64,000 bases of DNA, from positions 6,580 through 70,579 of IMG/VR virus record IMGVR_UViG_3300030380_006721, one strand, 5' to 3'. How positions within the stretch are numbered: position 1 is the stretch's first letter; every line of letters starts with the position of its first letter. This document shows positions 1-8,313 of this stretch, in pieces. Source of the stretch: a virus. The notes below the pieces were generated by a model, which had not been told where the DNA came from, ran no database searches, and worked only from the letters and a program-made list of their open reading frames with translations. Both the position numbers and the translations under genes were made by a program.

Positions 1-2
1 AC

Positions 3-134
3 GCAGTAAAGAATTTTTGCCATCTGTCGATTGTGAAATACCTTTGGAGGTTCGAACATAAAAACGGGTTAGAGGATCTTGAAAAAGCAAAGTGGTACAT
101 GGAAAAGCTTATCGAGCTCAGTAAGTTAGACTGA
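3..134 (+). CDS. C-terminal part of a DUF3310-like protein (5' truncated by window)
   Basis: The frame is open from the window edge to TGA at 132-134 and encodes about 43 residues. It contains IVKYLWRFEHKNG followed by LEDLEKAKWYMEKLIEL. This is the usual end of the DUF3310 family of phages, with its KYLWR...K.G..EDL.KA.WYL pattern; some family members are linked to nucleotide metabolism. The N-terminus lies outside the window, so activity cannot be judged. The call rests on pattern recognition of the conserved tail. Confidence 0.7.
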   Translation, partial: AVKNFCHLSIVKYLWRFEHKNGLEDLEKAKWYMEKLIELSKLD

Positions 135-149
135 CAAAAAGGTTTAAAG

Positions 150-434
150 ATGGACATCCGAGCTTTCGGTACTATTTACGGACAAGAGTCCAAACTTCCG
201 TATGCCAGCGGATTTCATTGGGCTCCTGCTGACGGACAAAAAGACTTCCCTACGTGCCGTGGTTTGTACGTAGAAGCTAAAAGCACACCTGGCACTGACA
301 ACGTTTACATTGCCTTGAACGATGCTCCAGGTCAGCTAATTCAGATTGAAAATCTGCAAGGTAATGAAGAACTTCCCTTCGGTGCAATTACACTAAGTGG
401 AGGATCTGTGCAGGGCGTTATCGCTCTTTATTAA
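150..434 (+). CDS. Small virion protein resembling spike-base proteins
   Basis: This 94-residue protein has a DFP..RGLYV motif near residue 32, alternating beta-rich segments, and a C-terminus SGGSVQGVIALY. A central FP..RGLYV motif with a GIVALY-like end is the pattern I know from the small spike-base family of phages and gene transfer agents. A structural role near portal and capsid genes is therefore inferred. Its stop overlaps the start of the next gene by one base. Function unproven. Confidence 0.6.
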   Translation: MDIRAFGTIYGQESKLPYASGFHWAPADGQKDFPTCRGLYVEAKSTPGTDNVYIALNDAPGQLIQIENLQGNEELPFGAITLSGGSVQGVIALY

Positions 435-736
435 TGAATAGCTTTACTGGCTTTGCGGATTTTTTCTCCGATCGTTACGATCGCTCCGTAGACGCGGCTG
501 GTCTCCAACGTGCTAGAGAAGATCAAGCTTCGAATCGATTTCGGGGTCAGGTACAAGCTGATTTAGAACAGGAGGCAGGCGGACCTGTACCTCCGACTAT
601 GCCTGATGACGGGAGTAATCCTCAATTCGATGCAGGTATGGATCAAGAAGCTGATGAAAATGTCGAACGAACAAAAAATTACCTGCTTGAAGTATCTAAG
701 AAACGCTTGAACCAAGTAGCAGGAATGGAAGACTGA
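434..736 (+). CDS. Hypothetical acidic protein
   Basis: This 100-residue, charged, Gln/Asp/Glu-rich protein starts at the ATG that overlaps the preceding stop (TAATG), so the two genes are probably translationally coupled. It has no membrane segment or recognisable motif. The N-terminal half is Arg/Asp-rich and the C-terminus is predicted helical. I do not recognise a family. Its position just upstream of a glycosyltransferase and the portal suggests a virion or assembly role, but this is only context. Confidence 0.6.
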   Translation: MNSFTGFADFFSDRYDRSVDAAGLQRAREDQASNRFRGQVQADLEQEAGGPVPPTMPDDGSNPQFDAGMDQEADENVERTKNYLLEVSKKRLNQVAGMED

Positions 737-758
737 GTTAGCATATTGCTATTCGTCG

Positions 759-1580
759 TTGCGTGTCGTGTTAATCGATTGCTTTCCGTATTTTAACGAG
801 AAAGAGCTCCTGGAACTCAGGATCGCGACACTCTACGATCATGTAGATGGTTTCTTGATCACAGATGCGAATCATACGCACCGGGGCGAACCTAAGGAGT
901 TTACTTGCGTTGATACTCTTAGAGAGCTCGGCATCTCGGAGGAAAAAGTCCAAGTCCTCCACGTTGAACTACCGACATTCGAGGAAGCAGTCGACCCGTG
1001 GATTAGAGAAAGGGGACAACGGGACGCTCTGAGTGTTGGCTTGTTTCAGATGCCAGAGGATACCTTCTTTATATGTTCTGATTGCGACGAAATCGCTAAC
1101 CCTTCAAAGCTCGACGAAGTCAAAGAAGCAGTGCTAGAGCACTCTGACAAAACAGTGCGTTTGAGCATGTCCATGCACTACGGAAGAGCTGATCGGCAAC
1201 TCAACTCACCAACAGGAGAAAAGTTTGATTGGCGCTGTGGTACGGCAGGTACTGTCAAACAACTCAAAGAATTTGGCACTCTTTCCTCGCTAAGAGCCTC
1301 AACTCGAAACTGGTATGTCGGCGAACGTGATGCCGGGTGGCATCTCAGCTGGATGGGAGACGCTGATAAACGACGGACAAAACTCCGTTCGATTGCTGAG
1401 TACTACATCTGGGATAAGCCGGAAGTGCAAAAACTTTGTGATGACTTCGAGCCAGAAGAGGGCAACACCGACATGCTCGGTCGTGAAGACCACCTACTTA
1501 CTTCGTATCCAATAGATAAACTTCCAGAAGCAGCCCTTAGAATAGAAAGAGTTAGAAAGTATCTTCTACCCAATGGCTGA
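759..1580 (+). CDS. Family GT17-like glycosyltransferase
   Basis: This 273-residue protein starts with a TTG codon. It opens with IDCFPYFNEKELLELRI, followed by D.F.I.DAN.T..G.PK, and has CSDCDEI near residue 108. These match family 17 glycosyltransferases (beta-1,4-GlcNAc transferase-like), where the DxD-type segment binds the metal and nucleotide sugar. A second conserved patch, GWHLSWMG, lies near residue 192 and also fits GT17. Placed between virion genes, it could decorate capsid or tail proteins or alter host surface glycans. The family call is solid; donor and acceptor are unknown. Confidence 0.85.
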   Translation: MRVVLIDCFPYFNEKELLELRIATLYDHVDGFLITDANHTHRGEPKEFTCVDTLRELGISEEKVQVLHVELPTFEEAVDPWIRERGQRDALSVGLFQMPEDTFFICSDCDEIANPSKLDEVKEAVLEHSDKTVRLSMSMHYGRADRQLNSPTGEKFDWRCGTAGTVKQLKEFGTLSSLRASTRNWYVGERDAGWHLSWMGDADKRRTKLRSIAEYYIWDKPEVQKLCDDFEPEEGNTDMLGREDHLLTSYPIDKLPEAALRIERVRKYLLPNG

Positions 1581-1719
1581 CAATAAAATGCCTGCGGAGG
1601 TCTTAGCTAAGTTTAAAGCCGACCGCGAGGAAAAAAAGGCTCCCAGCGGTGACGAGGTTAAGATGGAAAAACGAAAGCGTGCCAAGGAAAAAGCACGTTC
1701 TCACAAGGAAAAGAAGTAA
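1573..1719 (+). CDS. Very small Lys-rich protein
   Basis: The ATG lies inside the end of the glycosyltransferase gene (8-base overlap), and the ORF runs 48 codons to TAA, 11 bases before the portal start. The product, beginning MADNKMPAEVLAKF, is extremely basic and ends in a run of Lys and Glu. Small Lys-rich ORFs of this kind are common in cyanophages and may bind DNA or neutralise charge in the capsid. That role is an inference. Confidence 0.6.
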   Translation: MADNKMPAEVLAKFKADREEKKAPSGDEVKMEKRKRAKEKARSHKEKK

Positions 1720-1730
1720 TCCATTTTTAA

Positions 1731-3956
1731 ATGACAGCCTCTACTGAAGTCCGAAATAAGTTCGAGGAGATCTTAGAGGCTGCTCGTACTCAAGGTCGGC
1801 AGAACCAAGCTGCGACAATGGTGGTGCTGAGCCACCTGCAGCAAATGACCCTTTTGATGATTAAAAAAGGGTTGTCTTTTTACTGCGATCAGGACACTTA
1901 CAAAAGTCGAACAAGTTTTCTTCACGACGTCATCGAGCTAAACCGGCTTGATATTCGTTTCCCAGCCATCATTAGAAATTTTCTAATCGATGGTTGCGGA
2001 CTGTTTTATTTCCGTCCTGACCAGAAGCTGAAATATCAGATTTATTTTTTCAACAAAAATCAGTATCGAGTTTTTCATGACTTGAACGGTCAGATCGAAG
2101 AAGTCGTCATTATTTACGATTACAAAGTCAAGAACGCTACTCTTGGTCTACCGGCAGATACTTATGGGCAGAACAAAAGGTACGTCCGTCTATCTATTAC
2201 TGCCGAGACAATCACAGAAATCGAATCGGACTCCGAGCTCAGCTTCGAGGTAGAGCCTGGTGCAGGAATTTCTGGTCAGAAAGTAAGACCTAATTCTTTG
2301 GGATTTGTCCCTGCTGTTGAGTGTCTTAACAAGCCAAACGCAAGCGGCACTGACGGCGAGGGAGACTTTGATCCGTTTATGGAGCAGATCGTGCTTCATA
2401 ACGAGATGATCCAGAATATATCGAAAAATATTGAATTCTTTGGCAACCCTACGCTTATCTCAAGCAGACCCCGTTCTGACCTTGTCGAAGCGGGTGATGC
2501 CGGTAGCACTTTCCGTCCGACAATCAGCTCTCAAAGCGGTTTTGCTGGTCGGGACACTCCCTCTACTCGTGTAAGTGAACCTTTCGGTTCATCCATGGGA
2601 GGTGGGCTGCGTGTTCCACGCATCATTGCCAACGTTGAACCCTCTGATCGTGTCGGCTACATGACGCCTGACCCGATTAGTGGGGACATGAACCGGTATG
2701 TCCTGCTTCTGAGAGAAGAAATCCGCACAGCCCTTGGAGGTGTGGATGAGATCTCTATTTCAGCAGGAGCGACCGCTACTGAAATCAAAGGTTTGATGGG
2801 CCGTGCTCAAGCCACGGCTCTACGGAAGAATAAAAGCTTCCTTACCTATGGTTTCTGTCGTCTTTTGGAGATGATGATTTATCATCAAGAGATGATTTTC
2901 CGTGAGTCGTTTATTGCGGCCAGCGGAATGAAAGAACCAAACCCACCTAAAGAACAAACCGAAGAAACACTCGAGAAATATCAAAAGGCTCTCCGCCGAT
3001 TTGATATGAAACTCGACGAAGAAATAAAGCAAGCACTGGCAAAAAATAAAGTTCCTCGCGGCGTCGTTGGTCTTCCGGAAGACGGCGACCGCAGTGTTTC
3101 ATATCGCTTTATGGGCGATGTTTATGAGGACACGGCTTTTGATTTACAGCAAAAATCAATCGTCGTTCGAAACATGCAAGAGGTAGGTGTTAACAGCGTA
3201 GAGGCAATTAAATACCTCTTCCCTGATAAGACTGAAGCAGAACGTGCCGAAATGTTGAAAGGCTTTCCATTCCGAATGGTTGGACAAACACAGTCGGCAA
3301 TGCAGCAATTCCTGGTATTATTAAATCAGATGTTGCAGTCTCCGCATCCCCTTGCACCTGATCAACCTTTAGCGGCTGATCCTAGACTGAATATCACACC
3401 GCTCCTTTACAGGACGTTCGATCACCTTGCGGAAGAACTAACTTACTCGGGTAGCTATGAGCCAGCAGATCCAAGCTTCGACCCCGAGCCCGGTCTCCCC
3501 GGCGGCAGCCCCGGCGGTATCCAACGACCAGGGCTCGACAACCGCCTACCCGCAGTGGGTGGCACAAACAGCTACCCCGGCGGTAGCTTCGGTTCCTACA
3601 GCCCAACCGCCACAGCAGGCGGCACCGGCTTTGGACCCTTCTATCAGCAACCTGTCCAGCCCGTCAACGTCGCAATCCTCCCCGAACAATCCGTGGGAAG
3701 CAGCGATGGGGTCCCTGGAGCGGGTTCTGGGCCAATTACCAACCCCCAGCCAGGCACCACAGTCTCAATCGACCCAGCTGCAGCAGCAGGTTACAACACC
3801 ACTGAGTCAGCCTTCACAGGTCCAGCCATGGGCCTACCAGGCACAGCAGGCTCCGCAGACCTCCGTTACCAGCGCCTCACCGACCCAAACTTCCTCGCAG
3901 GCTTCTACGGCCAGCAGCAAAGGTCAACTAAGCGCCGCAAGTCAAGAGGTAATTAA
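1731..3956 (+). CDS. Portal protein (probable)
   Basis: This 741-residue protein lies ahead of a scaffold-like gene and the capsid gene, the usual order for a portal. Residues 1-560 are an alpha/beta mixture with features seen in portals, such as a helical N-terminus, an IRNFLIDGCGLFYF strand segment near 80 and a long central helix (about 375-460). Residues after about 575 turn into a Gly/Pro-rich tail (PGGSPGG, YPGGSFGSY) that ends in basic residues. That tail is encoded by the same DNA as the start of the next gene in another frame. The portal call is from context and size rather than a diagnostic motif. Confidence 0.7.
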   Translation: MTASTEVRNKFEEILEAARTQGRQNQAATMVVLSHLQQMTLLMIKKGLSFYCDQDTYKSRTSFLHDVIELNRLDIRFPAIIRNFLIDGCGLFYFRPDQKLKYQIYFFNKNQYRVFHDLNGQIEEVVIIYDYKVKNATLGLPADTYGQNKRYVRLSITAETITEIESDSELSFEVEPGAGISGQKVRPNSLGFVPAVECLNKPNASGTDGEGDFDPFMEQIVLHNEMIQNISKNIEFFGNPTLISSRPRSDLVEAGDAGSTFRPTISSQSGFAGRDTPSTRVSEPFGSSMGGGLRVPRIIANVEPSDRVGYMTPDPISGDMNRYVLLLREEIRTALGGVDEISISAGATATEIKGLMGRAQATALRKNKSFLTYGFCRLLEMMIYHQEMIFRESFIAASGMKEPNPPKEQTEETLEKYQKALRRFDMKLDEEIKQALAKNKVPRGVVGLPEDGDRSVSYRFMGDVYEDTAFDLQQKSIVVRNMQEVGVNSVEAIKYLFPDKTEAERAEMLKGFPFRMVGQTQSAMQQFLVLLNQMLQSPHPLAPDQPLAADPRLNITPLLYRTFDHLAEELTYSGSYEPADPSFDPEPGLPGGSPGGIQRPGLDNRLPAVGGTNSYPGGSFGSYSPTATAGGTGFGPFYQQPVQPVNVAILPEQSVGSSDGVPGAGSGPITNPQPGTTVSIDPAAAAGYNTTESAFTGPAMGLPGTAGSADLRYQRLTDPNFLAGFYGQQQRSTKRRKSRGN

Positions 3957-4374
3957 GCAGTTCGGGGTTGAAGCCCCTGGAATCCTTAATTCCTACGCTT
4001 GTGCCCTGGAGGACATGCTGATCCAGCAGTCTCAAAAGACTGATCAGATCACTGAGCGTGCAGGTGGTATGGAGCAAATCCTTACCAACCCTGACTACCT
4101 GGCTGACTACACCGATCGCTTCTTTACTGAAGTGATTCCTGTTGACATCGACGGTGATGTTCAGACTCAGGCTCCTCAGCAGTATCAGCAGAACTACGAC
4201 ATGCCTGCTCCTCCGGCAGCAACTGCCGGTCAACCCCAAGCAGCGCAACCTCAGCAGCAGTGGGATGCTTTTGGTGATGCAATGAATCGCTCACCCGAGA
4301 ATGCATGGCGTCATCTGGCTCAAATGAGTCCTGATGCTCTGCGTTCCAAGCTTCTGTTCATGGAAGCTTCCTGA
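3457..4374 (+). CDS. Scaffold-like, Gln/Pro-rich protein overprinted on the portal end
   Basis: Up to 305 residues, read one base forward of the portal frame for about 500 bases. Residues 1-165 are low-complexity Gln/Pro/Ser/Thr. From about residue 165 it becomes ordered and helical (QEVIKQFGVEAPGILNSY), followed by a Gln-rich linker and a conserved-looking C-terminal helix ending LRSKLLFMEAS. An acidic, helical, Gln-rich protein between portal and capsid fits a scaffolding or protease-scaffold role. The start is uncertain: the first ATG (3457) has no good ribosome site, whereas the in-frame ATG at 3706 has GGGAAG five bases upstream and would give 222 residues. Confidence 0.65.
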   Translation: MSQQIQASTPSPVSPAAAPAVSNDQGSTTAYPQWVAQTATPAVASVPTAQPPQQAAPALDPSISNLSSPSTSQSSPNNPWEAAMGSLERVLGQLPTPSQAPQSQSTQLQQQVTTPLSQPSQVQPWAYQAQQAPQTSVTSASPTQTSSQASTASSKGQLSAASQEVIKQFGVEAPGILNSYACALEDMLIQQSQKTDQITERAGGMEQILTNPDYLADYTDRFFTEVIPVDIDGDVQTQAPQQYQQNYDMPAPPAATAGQPQAAQPQQQWDAFGDAMNRSPENAWRHLAQMSPDALRSKLLFMEAS

Positions 4375-4427
4375 TATAGTTCGACGCCTTCACTTTCACG
4401 GTGGGTGGGTGTCGGCTCCTCAGAATG

Positions 4428-4451
4428 ACCCCTCTCAGGAGGGGTTTTTTT
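4428..4451 (+). terminator. Rho-independent terminator
   Basis: A perfect CCCCTC/GAGGGG stem with a four-base TCAG loop is followed by seven T. It sits 53 bases after the scaffold-like gene and before the next small ORF. It would end or attenuate the portal-scaffold transcript. Confidence 0.85.
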
Positions 4452-4480
4452 CTGCTAATTTTTACATAAAGGGTGTAATT

Positions 4481-4615
4481 ATGAAAGCTTTGAACGCAAG
4501 CGGACGCAAAGAAAGCCAAGGTAAAGCCAAAAAACCTCGTACAGGCGCTTCACCGGGTCCATCACGGCCTGTTGAGCCTAAAAACGAGCAATTTGACGAG
4601 AATGTTCAGCTCTGA
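4481..4615 (+). CDS. Small basic hypothetical protein
   Basis: This 44-residue Lys/Pro/Ser-rich protein begins MKALNASGRKESQG. The frame is open further upstream, but that part runs through the terminator hairpin, so the ATG after GGGTGTAATT is preferred. It ends convergently with the minus-strand membrane protein, overlapping it by 10 bases. No family recognised. Confidence 0.5.
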   Translation: MKALNASGRKESQGKAKKPRTGASPGPSRPVEPKNEQFDENVQL

Positions 4616-4932
4616 GTGTCTTCTTCTTCGTTTTTAGCTTTAACAAGTTTGTTCAAAGCGATTTTTTCAGCCGAATTTAGAAGTTTTATACCTGCGTAAC
4701 CACCGATGAACGCCACAGCGACTGATTCTGCTTTGGAAAACTGCATTCTGTGAGCAATGGCAGGAGCAATGAAGGTGGCGAGAAGCCATCCAACCGTCAT
4801 GGCTCGTAAAAAGTGCCTTAGAAAGTACTTTTTGTTTCGCGGGTGAACAAGCGATTCAGTCACAGTACCTGCAATCGAACTACCAGCTAATTCGGCATCA
4901 ACTACCAACATAGAGACTAACTTTTCGATCAT
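4606..4932 (-). CDS. Small membrane protein, holin-like topology
   Basis: This 108-residue protein has two hydrophobic segments (about 46-60, WLLATFIAPAIA region, and 72-85, VAVAFIGGYAGI) separated by a short basic turn. The C-terminus is charged. It is the only minus-strand gene within the capsid block. Two-helix proteins of this size in phages are often holins or superinfection-exclusion factors, but nothing specific identifies this one. Confidence 0.55.
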   Translation of the reverse strand: MIEKLVSMLVVDAELAGSSIAGTVTESLVHPRNKKYFLRHFLRAMTVGWLLATFIAPAIAHRMQFSKAESVAVAFIGGYAGIKLLNSAEKIALNKLVKAKNEEEDTQS

Positions 4933-4999
4933 TAGTCTCTAAAGGCCCGGTGCTATATCAAATATAATCCGGATTAAAGTAGAGTAAAAGCTTCAGAAA

Positions 5000-5827
5000 A
5001 TGACTTTTGCTGCTCTTACCAACTGGAAATACGATAAATCCCTATATCACCGTATTCAATCTGGTCCTCAACACACAGGATCAAATTTAAACTTGATCGA
5101 TACGTACCTGCTTACGTCAAGCGGGTATATCTGGAAAGAAGGTGAGCAACAGACATTTGTAGCACTCAGCGATCAAGGTATAAGCTTCGGAACAGTCACT
5201 CCGGGTCCGCCTAACTTATCTGGATTCTTCACAGATGCTTGGAGAGCTGTACCTACTGCAGTTTCAGGCTATTGGACTGATTACACGAATGTATACCCAC
5301 ATTCTTCAGGTGTTTTAGACGTTTACGACGGTTTTAGGCGTCAAGGTCTTATAAATACTGCCAACAGCACTGTACAGACGGCTTTCGGACCAGAACCTGG
5401 CCTGAAAGACATTGGACCATACATTTCTTACGGAAATAACCCACCGGATAATCAGTTTTACAGTCCTTTCGAAACTCCTGAGGGTAATTCGTCTACACAA
5501 GGCATAACTGGCGGCCCTGTTGCATATCCTTTATCTCAGTTTCCTCTTCTGACGAATCCCACACAAGGTACAACAGGATCTAGGGCAGATTGGGTTTACA
5601 ACACGCCTGTCTACTGTCAGACGTGGACAGAAGCTGTCACAGCTCGCGTGCCTCCTGGTGAAACCGCTGACGGGACTAATTCAGTCGTTAGGGGTACGTA
5701 TCGAGGCAGATCTACTCGGTATGTTCCAAATTACGGCGGTGTCTATGGAGTTCTTGGCGAAGGTATTAGAGGCATGATCCGCACCTTTAGTTCTACAGTC
5801 AACAGTTCAAATCAAAAAGGTATTTAA
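5000..5827 (+). CDS. Probable virion structural protein
   Basis: This 275-residue protein lies directly before the capsid gene. It is rich in Gly, Thr, Tyr and Pro with predicted beta structure and no membrane segment. The C-terminal region has Gly/Arg/Tyr clusters (RGRSTRYVPNYGG) and a GVLGEGIRGMIR helix. I do not recognise a family. A TATAAT box (from about 4967) lies shortly upstream and may mark a promoter. Confidence 0.6.
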   Translation: MTFAALTNWKYDKSLYHRIQSGPQHTGSNLNLIDTYLLTSSGYIWKEGEQQTFVALSDQGISFGTVTPGPPNLSGFFTDAWRAVPTAVSGYWTDYTNVYPHSSGVLDVYDGFRRQGLINTANSTVQTAFGPEPGLKDIGPYISYGNNPPDNQFYSPFETPEGNSSTQGITGGPVAYPLSQFPLLTNPTQGTTGSRADWVYNTPVYCQTWTEAVTARVPPGETADGTNSVVRGTYRGRSTRYVPNYGGVYGVLGEGIRGMIRTFSSTVNSSNQKGI

Positions 5828-5909
5828 CGCTAAAAACAAGACATCAGCTATGTAGTTGTAACTAACTAACAGCTAAGATAATTTTGTAGTTTCTTGCGGA
5901 CATTTATCG

Positions 5910-7025
5910 ATGTTTATCGATAATGATTTCCCCAAGATTCTTGGTGCGGAGCTTTACCGTCCCCATCCTGCCTATATCGTCGAGATGGCCGCCGAACCGG
6001 TGGTCGTTCATGACTTCTCTAAGCAGCCTGGTCAGACTGTTCAGCTCGACCGTTACCGCTTCTTCGGTAACCCCGGCTCCAAAGAATCTCGGGAACGTAC
6101 GGCTGAGCAGACCATTGGTACTGCAAATAGCCGTAATATCGTGAAGGACAAGGTCCTTGTGACCTTGAAAGAGTATACCGGACCTGCAGATCCTGCTGAT
6201 CCAACTCAACCTTCAACGTTCAAGATTGCTCGGGAAACTCTTATCACAGCACAGCGTTTGCTGCTGGATACGGGCAACCTGACCACTTTCCACCAGTCAA
6301 TCGGCAGCCTGACCCTGCTGGACGACTATAGAAGGTGGCGCGATCGGGTGTTTATCAACGAACTCCTGAAAGCTGTCTCAAAAGGTCAGTCTTCTGATAC
6401 CCAGGGCGGTTACTACTTCCCCGGCGATCTCGCGACTGGCGCTCTTACTTACAACAACGCCGAACAAGCCAAGTTCGACGTTAAGGACGACCTCCTCCGT
6501 GTGGTTAAGTCCCTGCGTAAGCGCAACACTCCGACCTACCAGGACGGTTTCTACCGCTGCGTTTGTGACCCCACTTTCCTGATGCACTTGCGTCAGAACA
6601 GTGACTTCCGTGAGGTGGCTCGCTACCCCGGCAATGGTCAAATTAACCCGCTCATGTCGGCTATGCAGCCGAACGCGAGCATCTACATGGGTCAAGGGTT
6701 CGGCCAAGCTACTTTCGTGGCTGGCGAGCCTATTATGCCGACCGGCTTCGTTTTTGAAGGCGTGCGATTCTTCGAATCCACCAACATGCCTTCCCAAACG
6801 CAAAACGCCACCATCGGTGGTGCTGCAGCTGACTACAACGCTGCAATCGGCATGTTCTTTGGTCCTCAATCTGTTGGTGTGGGCATCGGCGGCAACAACG
6901 CCCAGGTGCTTCTCAACAACAATGACGACTTCAGCCGTTTCATCATGATGATCTGGAGCCTCTATGCAGGCTTCGAGCTTCTGAACGCTGATTTCGCCAC
7001 CATTGCCTACTCTTTCGACGCTTGA
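5910..7025 (+). CDS. Major capsid protein (HK97 fold, N4-gp56-like)
   Basis: This 371-residue protein has the pattern of N4-gp56-type capsid proteins. It has an N-terminal arm, a long helix with LLDDYRRWRDRVFINELLKA near 130-150, a GFYRCVCDPTFLMHLR strand-helix segment near 210, and GVRFFESTNMP near 285, a typical late beta strand of the A/P domain. The TGA is followed by a GGAGG ribosome site for the next gene. Placement after portal and scaffold-like genes supports the call. Codon use is highly biased to C/G at third positions, as expected for a strongly expressed gene. Confidence 0.85.
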   Translation: MFIDNDFPKILGAELYRPHPAYIVEMAAEPVVVHDFSKQPGQTVQLDRYRFFGNPGSKESRERTAEQTIGTANSRNIVKDKVLVTLKEYTGPADPADPTQPSTFKIARETLITAQRLLLDTGNLTTFHQSIGSLTLLDDYRRWRDRVFINELLKAVSKGQSSDTQGGYYFPGDLATGALTYNNAEQAKFDVKDDLLRVVKSLRKRNTPTYQDGFYRCVCDPTFLMHLRQNSDFREVARYPGNGQINPLMSAMQPNASIYMGQGFGQATFVAGEPIMPTGFVFEGVRFFESTNMPSQTQNATIGGAAADYNAAIGMFFGPQSVGVGIGGNNAQVLLNNNDDFSRFIMMIWSLYAGFELLNADFATIAYSFDA

Positions 7026-7039
7026 GGAGGTAATTAACT

Positions 7040-7918
7040 ATGGCGATCAATCCCAATCAGCTTCACGTTGCCAAGATCTATCCTGGTAACTACACGAACG
7101 TTCTTCGTTTTTGGCACGAAACGAAGACCATCCAGTATGAAAACGCCAACGGCGTTGATACAAACCTGACTGGACAGCCTGTCGGCGGTCCTGTTGGTGT
7201 TGTCTTCCAGCCTGGATGGATTGCACAACAGGCTGTTGGCTATGTCGACTTGAGCTACCAGGCTCTCGGCACCAACAATCAGCTGGCTTACTACACCAAG
7301 CCTTACGGCTCTGGTCAGAACTCCGCTGAGCAGCCTTTCCTGAACGCAAATGTCATCGTTCCGTCCCCCGACTTCCACAAGGATGTCCGGGCCGACATCA
7401 CCGACGGCATCGCAGTTCCCGCTTCCGCCTACGTTTATCGCGCTTCCCTGCGCTTAAGCGGCGGCGACATCGTGAGCAGCGGCGTTGCAGGTGCTGACGC
7501 TACCCCTGAACTGACCCTCGTTCCCGCTGTGGGCGTTGGTCTTAAGGATGACGGCACTGTCGTCTCCGGTCAGTTCGGTGCAACCATCACTGGTGCTAAC
7601 AGCGCCATTGCCAATGGCAGCACTGCTTCCACAAACATCTTCGATTCCAGCAGCTGGGCTGCACTTGGATCCGAGACCACCTGGAAGCTGTTCACCACAA
7701 CTGACTTGGGCGGTGCTGCCGCTTCCGGTCTGGCACAAGGCTCCGGTGTCTATGACCCCCGTGCCGGTGTCAACAAACTTGCTGGTGATGACAAGGCTCT
7801 CGCAATCTGCGAAGTCTGCTGGATCATTCCCGATGAGCCGCCCGAGCGTCAGGACGTTGCCCTGCAGCCCGACGGACTTACCGAGTCTCAGGTCTACACC
7901 TCTACCTCTCCTTCCTGA
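7040..7918 (+). CDS. Virion protein following the capsid gene
   Basis: This 292-residue protein is beta-rich with Gly/Ala/Ser/Thr runs in residues 150-240. It has a strong GGAGG ribosome site and the same C-rich codon bias as the capsid gene, so it is probably abundant. It ends before a strong terminator. Candidate roles are head decoration or a second capsid or tail-tube component; the sequence shows no distinctive motif. Confidence 0.65.
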   Translation: MAINPNQLHVAKIYPGNYTNVLRFWHETKTIQYENANGVDTNLTGQPVGGPVGVVFQPGWIAQQAVGYVDLSYQALGTNNQLAYYTKPYGSGQNSAEQPFLNANVIVPSPDFHKDVRADITDGIAVPASAYVYRASLRLSGGDIVSSGVAGADATPELTLVPAVGVGLKDDGTVVSGQFGATITGANSAIANGSTASTNIFDSSSWAALGSETTWKLFTTTDLGGAAASGLAQGSGVYDPRAGVNKLAGDDKALAICEVCWIIPDEPPERQDVALQPDGLTESQVYTSTSPS

Positions 7919-7940
7919 TAAGATCAGAGGGAACACGGAC

Positions 7941-7972
7941 AAGACCTTTCCTTCGGGAGGGGTCTTTTTTTT
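7941..7972 (+). terminator. Rho-independent terminator after the capsid operon
   Basis: The stem is GACCTTTCC paired with GGAGGGGTC (two G-T pairs) around a TTCG tetraloop, followed by a run of eight or more T. It closes the capsid transcript. Confidence 0.9.
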
Positions 7973-8031
7973 GTTTTAATTAACCTACCGTGCGTTACAA
8001 AAGATATAAGTAATCTAAAATATTTAAGACA

Positions 8032-8039
8032 TATAAATA
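8032..8039 (+). promoter_or_regulatory. TATAAATA box (T4-late-promoter-like)
   Basis: The exact octamer TATAAATA lies in a very AT-rich spacer just after a terminator and 5 bases before the ATG of the next gene. T4-like phages use TATAAATA as the late promoter. A transcript from here would be almost leaderless, so the box could also be an ordinary -10 element. The call is tentative. Confidence 0.35.
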
Positions 8040-8044
8040 ACACT

Positions 8045-8311
8045 ATGCCTGATCTGTCTGATATGTCGATCAAGAGCAAACAGTGTCAGAAGTGTGGAGC
8101 CACTTGGATAAATGGACAGCTTTATTGGTCTACGGGAAAACCAGGAAAAGATATAGATTTAGCTGGATTAGTCTGTAATACTGCCAAATCGCCTCAATGT
8201 CTCAACCCTCTCAAAGGAAAAACCGGTGGCGACACCTGGGCAAAGAGATTAGACGAGTTAGATAAACTTTCGTATCGTATGGATCAAGAACACGATATCC
8301 GGTGGGATTGA
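8045..8311 (+). CDS. Small Cys-containing (zinc-ribbon-like) protein
   Basis: This 88-residue protein has a CQKCGATW motif near 17 and further cysteines at VCNT and PQCLNP. A CxxC...C...C layout like this can bind zinc. It is flanked by an upstream terminator and an AT-rich spacer, so it is probably transcribed on its own. No precise family recognised. Confidence 0.55.
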   Translation: MPDLSDMSIKSKQCQKCGATWINGQLYWSTGKPGKDIDLAGLVCNTAKSPQCLNPLKGKTGGDTWAKRLDELDKLSYRMDQEHDIRWD

Positions 8312-8313
8312 AA

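Noticed and set aside
4334-4480. Longer version of the small gene at 4481
   Set aside because: It would run through the terminator hairpin and the end of the scaffold-like gene; the ATG at 4481 is better.
6378-6869. 163-codon minus-strand frame inside the capsid gene
   Set aside because: It is opposite strongly biased capsid codons and shows no protein character; it is a shadow.
7454-7942. 162-codon minus-strand frame inside the gene after the capsid
   Set aside because: It is opposite a well supported gene and its start and end run through the terminator; a shadow.
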